Shown: positions 8,872-18,368, counted from the first letter of the stretch. The stretch: DNA of 64,000 bases from Bacteroidetes bacterium UBA4416 (GCA_002390745.1 DGQK01000012.1:62001-126000); one strand, 5' to 3'. The notes: a model not told the origin generated them from the letters alone. Translations and numbers: made by a program.

Positions 8872-10442
8872 AAAGCCTCTACTCCATAATACTGGGAGGA
8901 CTTTGCATGCAGGGCTTCTCCCAGGGTCTTATCAATAACGGTGCGCAGATCGTTTTCTCCGGTGCCGCGCAGGTTTATATTGACGGGACAACAGGACATT
9001 ATACCAATCAGTTGGCAGGGCAGATTACACCGAGTGCCACCAGCACGATCAGCCTTGCGGGAAACTGGATCAATAATCCGAGTCCAGCCAACAACGCGTT
9101 CAGCGCCGATGGCGGCGGCGTCGTGCTTTTAGGCGCTGCGCAAAGCATCGGCGGATCTTCGCCAACCGCTTTCAACAACCTCACGCTATCAGGCAATGGT
9201 GTCAAAACCCTGGCAGTGAATCAGAATACGGTTGGAGGCCAGTCGGCTTTTGCCGGTGTCTTATCAGTGGGCACTTCTACTCTTGATCTCAACGGCAATA
9301 ACTTAAATGTGACCAACAGTGCCGTGGGGGCTATTACCCGCAGCAGCGGATACATCATCAGCGAAACGCCTTCTGCTACCAATCCCAGCACCATTCGCTG
9401 GTATCACCGCACAGCAGCAGGCTCCAGGGTGTATCCTTTCGGTGTGGCCGGCTCTTACATTCCTTTTACATTGAATATCACAAGCCCTATGGCTAATGCC
9501 TCTGCTTACGTTGAAGTTTCTACACGGGCTACGGCCTCCTCCAACAACCAGCCATGGGCAAGCGGCGTATCGCACATGTATTCTCCCAACGTGCCTTATA
9601 CCGACGGAAGCATCCCGGCAGTGATCGACCGCTGGTGGCAGGTGAATAACAGCCATGCCCTTACCGCTAATGCAACCTTCAGTTACCGCGGATCGGAAAA
9701 TACCCTGAATGCATTATACAACAATGGCCTGATCGGCGCTCAGTACTGGGCGGGTGGCTGGCTTCCGGATAATGCCAACCTCGGTAGTGCCGCAGCGGTA
9801 ACGTCCGGAGTAGGCTCTGTGACAGCCTCCGGACTGAGTACCTTTGGTCCTTGGGTACTATCCTCATTGTTATCGCCGCTGCCTGTTGAGCTGATTTCCT
9901 TCGAAGGAAAATGCTCCGGTACGGATATTGTCCTGAGCTGGTGTACGGCTTCGGAGTCTAACAGCGATTATTTTTCGGTAGAGCAATCCGCCGATGGCCT
10001 TGACTTTGTTCAGGTAGGAACTGTAGCCGGCGCCGGTACAAGCGGCGAGAAGCACTGCTATCAATACAAAACAGCAGCCATGAGCGATGGCATCACCTAT
10101 TTCCGGCTTCGCCAGACCGACAGGAATGCCAGGAGCGAAACCTTCCAGATCATCTCCGTTGCTTCCTGCGGAGATTATAAAGACCATGTGCTTATTGCCA
10201 GCGAGGGAGGAAAGGACTTTGGAGTGCTTTACAATGCGCCATCAGACCAGTCGCTGGATGTGCTTATTCACAATGCTCTGGGTCAGCTTGTGGAAACAAC
10301 AGGCCTGCGGGTAACAAAAGGATTCAACAATGTCCGCATCGACACCGGAAACTTACCGGAAGCGGTGTATTATGTCAGCGTTTATCATGCTTCTCAACAA
10401 CTCGTCACAAAGAAAATTATTGTTTCCTCCGTTGCTCGTTAA
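8868..10442 (+). CDS. Secreted beta-rich protein with T9SS type A sorting domain
   Basis: A 524-residue secreted protein starting at an ATG that overlaps the previous stop. Signal peptide at 1-19 (ending GFSQG). Residues ~20-330 are Ser/Thr/Asn/Gly-rich and resemble a beta-helix or head-like passenger. A segment beginning LPVELISFEGKCSG, then SESNSDYFSVEQSADG, is the linker-like domain often found just before Bacteroidota sorting domains, and the last ~75 residues form the type A C-terminal signal. Predicted to be exported by T9SS to the cell surface. Coupling with 7564-8871 suggests the two products act together at the surface. No enzymatic motif seen. Confidence 0.7.
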   Translation: MKSLYSIILGGLCMQGFSQGLINNGAQIVFSGAAQVYIDGTTGHYTNQLAGQITPSATSTISLAGNWINNPSPANNAFSADGGGVVLLGAAQSIGGSSPTAFNNLTLSGNGVKTLAVNQNTVGGQSAFAGVLSVGTSTLDLNGNNLNVTNSAVGAITRSSGYIISETPSATNPSTIRWYHRTAAGSRVYPFGVAGSYIPFTLNITSPMANASAYVEVSTRATASSNNQPWASGVSHMYSPNVPYTDGSIPAVIDRWWQVNNSHALTANATFSYRGSENTLNALYNNGLIGAQYWAGGWLPDNANLGSAAAVTSGVGSVTASGLSTFGPWVLSSLLSPLPVELISFEGKCSGTDIVLSWCTASESNSDYFSVEQSADGLDFVQVGTVAGAGTSGEKHCYQYKTAAMSDGITYFRLRQTDRNARSETFQIISVASCGDYKDHVLIASEGGKDFGVLYNAPSDQSLDVLIHNALGQLVETTGLRVTKGFNNVRIDTGNLPEAVYYVSVYHASQQLVTKKIIVSSVAR

Positions 10443-10497
10443 GTTGTTGTCGTTGAAAATTGAAGGATGCAGCTACGATGGAATCAACTACAGGCTT

Positions 10498-11511
10498 TTA
10501 GGATAACGCGATTTTTTTGACGGCCTGAACCCAATCGTCGCCACTGTTGAGGCTTTCCACCAGCTGGATTTTTTCACCGCCATGCTTATGGAAAATTTCC
10601 TGGTATTCTGTACCAATCTCGTAGACGGTTTCCAGGCAATCGGCTGTAAAGGCCGGAGAAAACACAAGAAGCTTTTTCATGCCTTTTTTTGCAAGGTCTT
10701 CTACCACTTTGTCACTGAAAGGCTTCAGCCATTTATCGTCGAGGCGGCTTTGGAAACTAAGCGTGTATTTATGTTCCGGAAGGTGAAGCTTTGCCGCCAC
10801 ATCTTTTGTGGTCTGGTAACAGGCTGCTTTGTAGCAGTAATAGTTTTCGTCGGTAAGCCCGTCTTCGCAATGATGGTCCTTGCAGAGGTAGCCGTCGTTG
10901 TATACCTTATCAACCTGCCTTTCAGGCAAGCCGTGGTAGCTAAAGATCACATGGTCGTAGGCTGCCATATCGTGCTGCTTTGCGCGGTTCACAATGCAGT
11001 CGATGTAATCGGGGCTATCGTAATACTGGCTGATGATCTTCAATTCCGGGATCACCCACCATTTGCTCACGATTTCCATGAAGCGTTGCAGGGCGCTGCC
11101 CGTGCTGCTGGAGGCATATTGAGGAAAGAGGGGAAAAACAATGATCTTGTGGTAGCCTTCTTTTTTCATCCGTTCCAGCACGCTTTCCATGCTGGGGTTC
11201 TGGTAGCGCATAGCCAGCTCTACCGTATAATCGCTGCCCACCGCCAGTTGCAGTTTTTTCGCCAGGTCGATGCTGTGTTTCAGCAAAGGGGAGCCCGTGG
11301 TTTCATCCCAGATGGCTTTGTAGAGCCTGGAAGAATTACCTGCCCTGAAAGGAACGATCACGCCGTTCACCAGCAGGGTGCGCGACAACCAGGGAATATC
11401 GATCACACGCCCGTCGTTCAGGAATTGGGTGAGGTATCTTCTCACATCTCCTTTCATCGGGCTATCCGGGGTTCCCAGGTTCAGTAAAAGGATGGCTGTT
11501 TTCTGTTTCAT
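10498..11511 (-). CDS. hemH: Ferrochelatase
   Basis: Ferrochelatase inserts Fe2+ into protoporphyrin IX in the last step of the protoporphyrin route to heme. The protein opens with KTAILLLNLGTPDSP, contains the catalytic-histidine motif FSYHGLPERQV, and later SPAFTADCLETVYEIG with the conserved acidic residue. I chose the ATG at 11511-11509 (337 residues, normal length). The frame stays open to an ATG at 11640, but the extra 43 residues have no family counterpart. It lies convergent with the T9SS cargo gene at 8868 and divergent from dxr. A single gene here, with no other heme genes adjacent. Confidence 0.92.
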   Translation of the reverse strand: MKQKTAILLLNLGTPDSPMKGDVRRYLTQFLNDGRVIDIPWLSRTLLVNGVIVPFRAGNSSRLYKAIWDETTGSPLLKHSIDLAKKLQLAVGSDYTVELAMRYQNPSMESVLERMKKEGYHKIIVFPLFPQYASSSTGSALQRFMEIVSKWWVIPELKIISQYYDSPDYIDCIVNRAKQHDMAAYDHVIFSYHGLPERQVDKVYNDGYLCKDHHCEDGLTDENYYCYKAACYQTTKDVAAKLHLPEHKYTLSFQSRLDDKWLKPFSDKVVEDLAKKGMKKLLVFSPAFTADCLETVYEIGTEYQEIFHKHGGEKIQLVESLNSGDDWVQAVKKIALS

Positions 11512-11721
11512 GTTGTTGAAGCGTTTGGCCGCAAAGCCCGCAAAGGTATTTTTTTTAGCAGAGTTCGCAAAGACGGAACAAAGATTATTTGAAATTGTTC
11601 GACAGATCCTGGTTCCGCATGCATTCAAGGCATTTTCCATGGGTTGGTTTTCTCAGCCCGTATCGGGATGGCAAGCCGAAAAATATTTCTATAATCCCCG
11701 ATTTTTCAGCATTTTTGCCAC

Positions 11722-12903
11722 ATGAACCTTAGTCAACAAACAGAGAGAGGGCCTAAGCGTATTGCCGTGATGGGAAGCACGGGAAGCATTGGGACACAGG
11801 CACTGGAAGTGATCCGTGATAACCCTTCGCATTTTGAAGTGGAAGTATTGGTTGCTCATTCCAATGCCGATCTTCTCATTCAACAGGCTATGGAGTTTAA
11901 GCCTAATGCGGTAGTCATTGGCGATGAGAGTAAATACCAGCAGGTGAAAGAGGCCTTGTTTTCGCATGATGTAAAGGTATATGCAGGCGAAAAGTCCATT
12001 GAGCAGGTCGTGGAGATGGAAACCATTGACATGGTGCTGGCGGCGATTGTAGGCTATGCCGGCCTGGCCTCCACGTTAAATGCTATAAAGTACAAAAAGC
12101 AAATTGCCCTGGCCAATAAGGAAACACTGGTAGTGGCGGGTGATATCGTGACGAGGCTCGCTTTTGAGAACGGGGTGAATTTATATCCGGTAGACTCCGA
12201 GCATTCCGCTATTTTCCAATGCCTGGCCGGAGAGTTTCATAATGAGGTCGAGAAGATCTATCTGACTGCCAGCGGCGGTCCTTTCCGCGGAAAGGACCGT
12301 GCTTTTCTCAGCGGAGTGAAAAAGGAGCAGGCGCTGAAGCATCCGAACTGGGTGATGGGAGCCAAGATCACGATCGACTCTGCAAGCCTTATGAATAAAG
12401 GCCTTGAGGTAATCGAAGCTAAGTGGCTGTTTAATCTGAAGCCGGAGCAGATCGATGTGATCGTTCATCCGCAAAGCATTGTGCATAGCATCGCACAGTT
12501 TACCGACGGAAGCATGAAGGCGCAGATGGGCCTGCCAGACATGAAGCTGCCGATCCAGTATGCGTTTACCTATCCCGACCGCATCAGCACCAATTTCCCG
12601 CGCTTCGACTTTCTGAATTATCCCGAGCTTACGTTTGAAAAGGCAGATACCTCCGTGTTCCGCAACCTGGGGCTTGCATTCGACGCCATGCATCAGGGAG
12701 GAAATATGCCCTGTGTGCTTAATGCTGCCAACGAGGTGGTGGTTCAGGCCTTCCTGGAAGACCGTGTGGGCTTTCTGGAGATGAGTGATGTCATTGCTTC
12801 CTGCCTGGGCCGGACGCCTTTCCTGAAAACCCCGACGGTAGAAGATTACAGGCAATGCGATAAAGAAACACGCCTGCTTGCCAGAGAATTATTGCTGAGA
12901 TAA
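11722..12903 (+). CDS. dxr: 1-deoxy-D-xylulose 5-phosphate reductoisomerase
   Basis: A 393-residue cytosolic enzyme of the MEP isoprenoid pathway, converting DXP to 2-C-methyl-D-erythritol 4-phosphate with NADPH. The nucleotide-binding loop GSTGSIG sits at residues 18-24. NKETLVVAG, the metal-binding PVDSEHSAIFQ, TASGGPFR, KITIDSASLMNKGLEVIEA and the VHPQSIVHS motif follow in the expected order. Length matches the family. It is followed by a hairpin terminator and, two genes on, by rseP. Confidence 0.95.
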   Translation: MNLSQQTERGPKRIAVMGSTGSIGTQALEVIRDNPSHFEVEVLVAHSNADLLIQQAMEFKPNAVVIGDESKYQQVKEALFSHDVKVYAGEKSIEQVVEMETIDMVLAAIVGYAGLASTLNAIKYKKQIALANKETLVVAGDIVTRLAFENGVNLYPVDSEHSAIFQCLAGEFHNEVEKIYLTASGGPFRGKDRAFLSGVKKEQALKHPNWVMGAKITIDSASLMNKGLEVIEAKWLFNLKPEQIDVIVHPQSIVHSIAQFTDGSMKAQMGLPDMKLPIQYAFTYPDRISTNFPRFDFLNYPELTFEKADTSVFRNLGLAFDAMHQGGNMPCVLNAANEVVVQAFLEDRVGFLEMSDVIASCLGRTPFLKTPTVEDYRQCDKETRLLARELLLR

Positions 12904-12925
12904 ACTGCATTTTCCTTTTTTTGCG

Positions 12926-12954
12926 GCCTGCCTGGAAATGATCAGGCGGTTTTT
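12926..12954 (+). terminator. Rho-independent terminator after dxr
   Basis: A GCCTG (12926-12930) / CAGGC (12943-12947) stem is followed by GG and a run of five T. It sits 23 bases after the dxr stop. The stem is short, so strength is uncertain. Confidence 0.5.
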
Positions 12955-13004
12955 AAATTACCTGTATGCAGGTATAGGTATCGTAAGCGGACGTAGCTAA
13001 TTTA

Positions 13005-14045
13005 ATGTCAAAGAAAAATGACATGAAGAAATATTTTTTAGCGATGTTCGCGATAGCCTGTGTTTTGGGCCTAAGGGCACAGTATACGCTCACGGCAAGT
13101 TCAAATCCTGTAGTAGGCGATGTTTATCAATATTATCTGATGGATACAACAGGTGTTACATTTGGTAGTACGGGTACGGCGCAGGTTTGGAATTATACCG
13201 GCCTGGTGTCTTATCCCACCCTTGTTACGGAAACCTATACCAACGTTGCTTCTACGCCAAGCGCTTCGTTGTTCCCTGCTGCCAGTATAGCGTCGGAAAC
13301 CAATTGGGGTTTCAATTATTATCATATGTCTGCAACGGAGAGAAGCCTGGCAGGCACGGTTTCTAAGTCCAGTAACGGGGTGCAATCCGTCAATGCAACT
13401 CCGGTCGTATTTTGTGTCTTGCCGTTCAGTTATGGCAGTAGCGCCGTTAGCAATAATTTTACGACTACCGTTACGTCTTCCTTTGGGCCTAGCTCCAATC
13501 ATTCCGGTGTTATGACCATTACCGCCGAAGGCACAGGAACTCTGATTTTGCCTGATGGAACGCCGTATGCCAATGTACTGAAAATAAAAACCATGAAAAC
13601 CGATACCGCGGTCGTTGATCGTGCCTTTTCCACGGAGGTGTCCTGCAAATGGTATTCGGCAGCCTCTAAATTTCCTTTGCTTGAAGTTGCGGTAGCTGTC
13701 TTTGGTGACGACTCAGGTATTCACTTTGTAAATAAAACCATACGCATGATCAACATTCAGGATGTCGGCCTGCATGGCCCGGTTGAGGCAAATGCTGAGT
13801 TCTCAATCTATCCGAATCCCTCGCAAACGCACCTGTTTGTTGATGTTGAGGCAGGTCCTGAAACCCCCGGTTCTATAGACATCGTTGACCTGTGGGGCCG
13901 CATTGTCAAACAGGAAACATTCAGACCTGTCAATAGCGGGATGCAGCATAACTGCATCGATCTTTCCATGTTGAGCGCGGGCACTTATTTTGTAAAGCTC
14001 TGCAGCGCGGGCAAGGAAGGCGTACGGCGGCTCGTGATCGACTAA
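13005..14045 (+). CDS. Secreted protein with T9SS type A sorting domain
   Basis: A 346-residue secreted protein. The likely signal peptide starts at the second in-frame ATG (13023): MKKYFLAMFAIACVLGLRAQ. The first ATG at 13005 adds only six residues, so either is possible. The middle is Ser/Thr-rich without recognisable domains. The last ~80 residues (from about EFSIYPNPSQTHLFVDVE) are a type A C-terminal sorting domain predicted to route the protein through T9SS. A terminator hairpin follows. Function unknown. Confidence 0.75.
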   Translation: MSKKNDMKKYFLAMFAIACVLGLRAQYTLTASSNPVVGDVYQYYLMDTTGVTFGSTGTAQVWNYTGLVSYPTLVTETYTNVASTPSASLFPAASIASETNWGFNYYHMSATERSLAGTVSKSSNGVQSVNATPVVFCVLPFSYGSSAVSNNFTTTVTSSFGPSSNHSGVMTITAEGTGTLILPDGTPYANVLKIKTMKTDTAVVDRAFSTEVSCKWYSAASKFPLLEVAVAVFGDDSGIHFVNKTIRMINIQDVGLHGPVEANAEFSIYPNPSQTHLFVDVEAGPETPGSIDIVDLWGRIVKQETFRPVNSGMQHNCIDLSMLSAGTYFVKLCSAGKEGVRRLVID

Positions 14046-14062
14046 TCCGGATCGTTTGAAGG

Positions 14063-14094
14063 AAGCCCTGTTGCGCTGAGCGCCGGGCTTTTTT
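14063..14094 (+). terminator. Rho-independent terminator after the T9SS cargo gene
   Basis: AAGCCC (14063-14068) pairs with GGGCTT (14085-14090), with a nested GCGC/GCGC stem inside and six T residues (14089-14094). It begins 17 bases after the stop codon at 14045. Confidence 0.6.
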
Positions 14095-14184
14095 GCGTAA
14101 GCTGCCCTCATCAATACCGGCTTTGCATTCAGCCGCCTTTTTTGCGCCCAAATTGCCCTAAAATTGTCTAAAATCGGGAATTTC

Positions 14185-14217
14185 TTGCCTTTACTTGACT
14201 ATACATTAGTATATTCG
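14185..14217 (+). promoter_or_regulatory. Candidate Bacteroidota promoter for rseP
   Basis: TTG at 14185-14187, a 22-base spacer and TATATTCG at 14210-14217, one mismatch from TAnnTTTG. It lies 35 bases before the rseP ATG. Pattern match only. Confidence 0.35.
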
Positions 14218-14252
14218 TAACTTATTTAAAAAGCCAGGAGCATAACCGTTTT

Positions 14253-15611
14253 ATGGGAACCTTTATCAATATTGCACAATTTATCGCAAGTCTTGGATTA
14301 CTGATCTTACTGCACGAGTTCGGGCATTTTATCGCCGCCCGTGCTTTTAAGATCCGTGTAGACAAGTTTTATTTATTTTTCGATTTTTTATTTCCTCTTC
14401 CCGGGGTGTTGAATTTTGCCATTTTCAAAAAGAAGGTGGGCGATACGGAATATGGCCTGGGCTGGTTTCCGATGGGCGGCTACGTGCAGATTGCCGGGAT
14501 GATCGATGAAAGCCTCGACACCGAGCAAATGAGCAAGCCGGCAGAACCCTGGGAGTTCAGGGCGCACCCGGCCTGGCAGCGTCTCATTGTTATGCTGGGC
14601 GGTATCATCGTCAATGTGCTGCTGGCCTTCCTGATCTATGCGATGATCCTGTTTACCTGGGGCGAAGAGAAAATTCCGATGAGCAGCCTCAAAGACGGCA
14701 TTGAATGTTCCGATTCCTTAGGGATGGCTGTGGGTTTCCGCACCGGCGATAAAATCATTTCGGTAGATGGGAAGCCGGTGAAGTACCTGGATGACCTGCG
14801 TGTGGAGATCCTCCTGGGTAAAACCGTTCAGATCGACCGTGGCGGGCAAAAGGTGGAAGTTGTGTTGCCAAAGGATTTTATCGACCAGATCGCAACTTCC
14901 GAGAAATTCGGTTTTGGGATGCCGCGTCAACCCTCACAGTTTCTGTCTTTCAAGGAGGGCTCCCAGAATAAAATGGTCCTTCTTCAAAAAGGAGATAAGA
15001 TCACAGGCATCAATGATTCGATCAAAGTACAATTCCGCGACGAATTGCAGACAGAGCTCAAAGCCTTTGCCAACAAGAGTGTCAGGCTCAATGTGCTGAG
15101 AGGCTCAGATACCTTATCTGTTCCTGTCAAAGTTTCTGACAAAGGATTGCTCAACGCCTCTATCGGTGTGGAAGATCTTGAAAAAGCCGGGATCCTTTCT
15201 GTAGAAACCAAAACATTCGGGTTCTTCGAGTCGTTTCCTGCGGGGGTAGCCCTGACCTTCGACAAACTTGATTTTTATGTGAGGCAGTTCAAACTCATCT
15301 TTACCCCAAGCACCGGCGGCTACAAGCACATCGGCGGCTTCAAGTCGATGGCCAAGATGTTTGGTGATAAATGGATCTGGGAGGATTTCTGGAACCGCAC
15401 CGCATTCCTGTCTATCGTGCTGGCCTTTATGAACCTGTTGCCGATCCCGGCGCTGGATGGAGGCCACGTGGTATTCACATTGTACGAGATGATCACGCGC
15501 CGCGCACCGAGTGTGAAAGTGCTTACGTATGCACAATACATAGGTATGGCCATTATCCTTACGCTGATGCTGTATGCCAACCTGAATGATTTTCTGCATT
15601 TTTTTAAGTAA
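14253..15611 (+). CDS. rseP: RseP-type site-2 intramembrane zinc protease
   Basis: A 452-residue polytopic inner-membrane metalloprotease of the RseP/S2P family. The zinc-binding HEFGH motif is in the first membrane segment (His21, Glu22, His25) and the third-ligand motif NLLPIPALDGGH lies near the C-terminus (Asp402). Two PDZ-like segments separate them (about 145-300), and other membrane segments are near 115-135 and 425-450. Family members cleave membrane-anchored anti-sigma factors and remnant signal peptides; the substrate here is unknown. Being downstream of dxr is a common arrangement in Bacteroidota. The next gene starts 32 bases downstream and may be co-transcribed. Confidence 0.92.
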   Translation: MGTFINIAQFIASLGLLILLHEFGHFIAARAFKIRVDKFYLFFDFLFPLPGVLNFAIFKKKVGDTEYGLGWFPMGGYVQIAGMIDESLDTEQMSKPAEPWEFRAHPAWQRLIVMLGGIIVNVLLAFLIYAMILFTWGEEKIPMSSLKDGIECSDSLGMAVGFRTGDKIISVDGKPVKYLDDLRVEILLGKTVQIDRGGQKVEVVLPKDFIDQIATSEKFGFGMPRQPSQFLSFKEGSQNKMVLLQKGDKITGINDSIKVQFRDELQTELKAFANKSVRLNVLRGSDTLSVPVKVSDKGLLNASIGVEDLEKAGILSVETKTFGFFESFPAGVALTFDKLDFYVRQFKLIFTPSTGGYKHIGGFKSMAKMFGDKWIWEDFWNRTAFLSIVLAFMNLLPIPALDGGHVVFTLYEMITRRAPSVKVLTYAQYIGMAIILTLMLYANLNDFLHFFK

Positions 15612-15642
15612 CCTTTTTGCGCGCTGTAAGTTATAAAGGATC

Positions 15643-16443
15643 ATGACGCAAGCATTGCCATATACACGCCTTTCGGTTCTGGTGTTTCTGTCGTGCATTC
15701 TGTGCCTGCCGCTCAGAAGCCAGGACAAGACCATCAGCACAGGCACTGTGGCCGCTGGCAGCAGCGCTCCCAAAAAGCATAAGATCATGATCGTTCCTTT
15801 CGAGAACAGGATGTACCTGAGCGAGATCGATTTTCAGATCAACAAGGAGTCAAAGCTCAGTGCCAGGCAGATTAAGAGCCTCATGCGCGACGGGATGAAC
15901 GAGCAGCTGTATAAAAAGCTGAAATCCCGGATGGGAGTGGTGGACCTCCTGGAAGATACCGTGAAAACCAAAAAAGACCTTGAGGATATCTACCGTTTTC
16001 TGAGCTACCAGTATCAGAAAGTTCCCAGCCAGGAGCACTACAAAGCTCCCGAAAAAGAGAAGCAGCAAAAAACCATCGAAAAAGGGCAACTGAACGTAGA
16101 GAGCAACAGCGATGCGCGTTTCATGAATGCCAAGATCAAAAGCGCTTCGCTTGTGCCTTACCTTTACGGAAAGTATAAAACCGATCTGTACCTTTTTGTC
16201 AATGAGCTTGACATAAAAGCGATGAACAGTCCGGCTGCCGACATGAATACGAATGCCGCCCGTAAAATTGTGTTGCATTACACCGTGTATACCTACGATG
16301 CCAAAGAGATCAACTCCGGTATTGCGGAAGTGGATCTTCCTCCGGCTGTTAATAACCCCAACAAAATCATCAACTCCTATTTCAGCCAGCTGGCTGATAT
16401 CGTTGCAGCAAGAATCGACAAGGCCCTGCTTTCCGTTAAATAA
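15643..16443 (+). CDS. Exported hypothetical protein
   Basis: A 266-residue protein with an N-terminal signal peptide (hydrophobic 9-24, cleavage near LRSQ). The ATG is preceded by a purine-rich AAAGGA. The mature part contains KIMIVPFENRMYLSEIDF, then a Lys/Glu-rich helical stretch, and ends with a region resembling a periplasmic lipoprotein-like fold (SYFSQLADIVAARIDKAL). I recognise no characterised family. Being 32 bases after rseP and followed by an OmpA-type lipoprotein suggests an envelope role. Confidence 0.6.
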   Translation: MTQALPYTRLSVLVFLSCILCLPLRSQDKTISTGTVAAGSSAPKKHKIMIVPFENRMYLSEIDFQINKESKLSARQIKSLMRDGMNEQLYKKLKSRMGVVDLLEDTVKTKKDLEDIYRFLSYQYQKVPSQEHYKAPEKEKQQKTIEKGQLNVESNSDARFMNAKIKSASLVPYLYGKYKTDLYLFVNELDIKAMNSPAADMNTNAARKIVLHYTVYTYDAKEINSGIAEVDLPPAVNNPNKIINSYFSQLADIVAARIDKALLSVK

Positions 16444-16505
16444 TTAGGAAAAGGCAGTTGTTAATAAGTCGTGCAACACTGGTTTTCTTTTAAGGGTAAT
16501 CCCTT

Positions 16506-16513
16506 TATTTTTG
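16506..16513 (+). promoter_or_regulatory. Candidate -7 element upstream of the OmpA-type lipoprotein
   Basis: TATTTTTG matches the Bacteroidota TAnnTTTG -7 consensus exactly and lies 72 bases before the start at 16585. No clear -33 TTG is found at the normal distance. Confidence 0.35.
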
Positions 16514-16584
16514 TTTTATCAATAATGTAGCACCTGCCGGTATCCCGTAAACGGAAAACCGCAGGCTGCTTCTCAATTAAGTCA

Positions 16585-17589
16585 ATGATGAAACCTATTT
16601 TTGTAAGCCTTTGGGCATTGGCCCTGATAGCGGTTTCCTGCGTGCCGCAGAGGAAACTGGAAGAAACGGAAGCGAAGCTCACCGATTGTGAAACCTCTTT
16701 GTCGGCGGCCAAAAAATCGGGTCAGGAATGTGAAGCTGCTTTAGCGGAAGCGAAAGAAAAAATAGCAAAGGAGGAAAAAGAGCTGCTTGGCCTGCAAAGG
16801 GACACGTCTACCATTGGCAATAACCTGCGCCTTCTTTCCAGCAAATATGATAAGCTGAATATGGTGAACGATCAGCTGCTGGATAAATACAACAGGATGC
16901 TGATAGGTTCCGAAAAAGACAATGCAGCCCTCAGTGGCAAGCTGCAAATGACCCAGGAGCAGCTGCTGAAAAAAGAAGATGAGCTGAAAGCCCTCGAGCT
17001 GAGGCTGAACAAACAGCAGCAGGACCTCGACCTGCTTTCTGCCGAAGTGAAAAAGCGGGAAGCGCGTGTGAACGAGCTGGAAGACATCCTGAAGAGGAAA
17101 GACCAGGCTTCTGCCGATCTCAAAAAGAAATTACAGGATGCTTTGTTTAATTTCGAGAACAAGGGCTTAACGATCACACAAAAGAACGGAAAAGTATATG
17201 TGAGTATGGACGAATCCCTGCTCTTTGCGAGCGGCAAAACGGATGTGCAGCCTAAAGGGGTGGAAGCCCTGAAAAACCTGGCAAAGGTACTGGAGCAAAA
17301 TACCGATATCAATATCCTGGTAGAAGGCCATACGGATGATGTGCCGATGAAAGGCGCCGGAGAGATCAAAGATAACTGGGACCTGAGCGTGATGAGGGCA
17401 ACCTCGGTAACAAAGATCTTATTGCAAAATGCTAAAATAGACCCTACCCGTATTACATCAGCCGGCCGTGGAGAATTCTTCCCGTTGGATCCGGCCAAAA
17501 CGTCGGAGGCCCGTAAGAAAAACCGCCGCACAGAAATTATTTTAACGCCCAAATTGGATGAGCTGTTAAAAGTCCTTGAAGGTAACTGA
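16585..17589 (+). CDS. OmpA-family peptidoglycan-binding lipoprotein with coiled coil
   Basis: A 334-residue envelope protein. The N-terminus (ALIAVSC) looks like a lipoprotein signal with the Cys near residue 19. Residues ~25-185 are a long heptad-rich coiled coil. Residues ~200-325 form an OmpA C-terminal domain: LLFASGKTDVQPKG, the VEGHTDDVPMKG motif, and the peptidoglycan-contacting NRRTEI near the end. It should tether the outer membrane to the cell wall. Two adjacent ATGs (16585 and 16588) are possible starts. mscL follows 40 bases later, so both may serve mechanical or osmotic integrity. Confidence 0.85.
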   Translation: MMKPIFVSLWALALIAVSCVPQRKLEETEAKLTDCETSLSAAKKSGQECEAALAEAKEKIAKEEKELLGLQRDTSTIGNNLRLLSSKYDKLNMVNDQLLDKYNRMLIGSEKDNAALSGKLQMTQEQLLKKEDELKALELRLNKQQQDLDLLSAEVKKREARVNELEDILKRKDQASADLKKKLQDALFNFENKGLTITQKNGKVYVSMDESLLFASGKTDVQPKGVEALKNLAKVLEQNTDINILVEGHTDDVPMKGAGEIKDNWDLSVMRATSVTKILLQNAKIDPTRITSAGRGEFFPLDPAKTSEARKKNRRTEIILTPKLDELLKVLEGN

Positions 17590-17628
17590 TCCAATAACTA
17601 ATTATTAACTTTTTAAAAACTTAGTAGT

Positions 17629-18012
17629 ATGGGAATGATGAAAGAATTTAAGGACTTTGCCATGAGAGGCAATGTCATTGACCTGGCTGTCGGTGTGGTT
17701 ATCGGCGGCGCATTTAATAAAATTGTCACCTCGCTGGTAGATGACATTATTACACCGGCGATCCTGACGCCTGCTTTGAAAGCCGCAGATTTGACGGATC
17801 TGGCACAGCTTACGATCCCGGGTACCGCGATCAAATACGGCAATTTTATTTCAAACATTATCTCATTCATCATTGTGGCCTTTGCGTTGTTCCTGGTGAT
17901 CAAAGGCATTAACCGCATGAATAAGAAAGAGCCTGCAGCCCCGCCACCGCCGCCGGAGCCAAGCAATGAAGAGAAACTCCTGATGGAGATCCGTGACGCT
18001 TTGAAAAAATAG
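17629..18012 (+). CDS. mscL: Large-conductance mechanosensitive channel
   Basis: A 127-residue inner-membrane protein of normal MscL length. The N-terminal helix and TM1 read KEFKDFAMRGNVIDLAVGVVIGGAFN, split here as KEFKDFAMRGNV then IDLAVGVVIGGAF; the latter carries the pore-constriction region. TM2 is near 75-97, and a Pro-rich turn followed by the C-terminal helix EEKLLMEIRDALK closes the protein. It forms a homopentameric emergency release valve opened by membrane tension under hypo-osmotic shock. A clear terminator follows the stop. Confidence 0.95.
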   Translation: MGMMKEFKDFAMRGNVIDLAVGVVIGGAFNKIVTSLVDDIITPAILTPALKAADLTDLAQLTIPGTAIKYGNFISNIISFIIVAFALFLVIKGINRMNKKEPAAPPPPPEPSNEEKLLMEIRDALKK

Positions 18013-18024
18013 CAGCCAATTATA

Positions 18025-18060
18025 AAATCCCTTCGCTTCTCAGCGGAGGGATTTTTCTTT
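18025..18060 (+). terminator. Rho-independent terminator after mscL
   Basis: A 12-bp stem (18025-18036 with 18043-18054, one G-U pair) with the loop TTCTCA runs into a T-rich tail. It lies 12 bases after the mscL stop. Confidence 0.8.
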
Positions 18061-18076
18061 TGAGATAAAAACCGAT

Positions 18077-18349
18077 ATGGAAACCTGGAAGCTTTATGCC
18101 CTCGGACTTGTAATCCTGAACACACTGGCCTATCTCCTGATGTGCTATGATAAATACCGCTCGCGGCGCGGCGGTCAGCGCATCCCGGAAAATACGTTGT
18201 TTATGATGGCCCTGGCTTTTGGTGCTGCGGGCATTTATGCAGGCATGAAAGCACCCTTATACCATAAAGCCGCGAAGCCTAAATTCAGGGTTGGTATTCC
18301 GTTGCTGATTGTTTTCAACGCTCTGCTCATCTGTTTTTTAATTGCCTGA
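18077..18349 (+). CDS. DUF1294 small membrane protein
   Basis: A 90-residue protein with two or three hydrophobic segments (about 5-25, 42-60 and 74-90). The sequence NTLAYLLMCYDKYRSRRGGQRIPE, seen here as MCYDKYRSRRGGQRIPE, followed by ALAFGAAGIYAGM matches the DUF1294 family of small inner-membrane proteins of unknown function. It begins after the mscL terminator. Its stop lies 19 bases before the chosen start of the sensor kinase. Confidence 0.8.
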   Translation: METWKLYALGLVILNTLAYLLMCYDKYRSRRGGQRIPENTLFMMALAFGAAGIYAGMKAPLYHKAAKPKFRVGIPLLIVFNALLICFLIA

Positions 18350-18368
18350 TTATTCAGTACCTTGCCGC

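Noticed and set aside
11512..11640. 43-residue N-terminal extension of ferrochelatase
   Set aside because: It has no family counterpart, and the internal ATG at 11511 begins exactly at the conserved ferrochelatase N-terminus.
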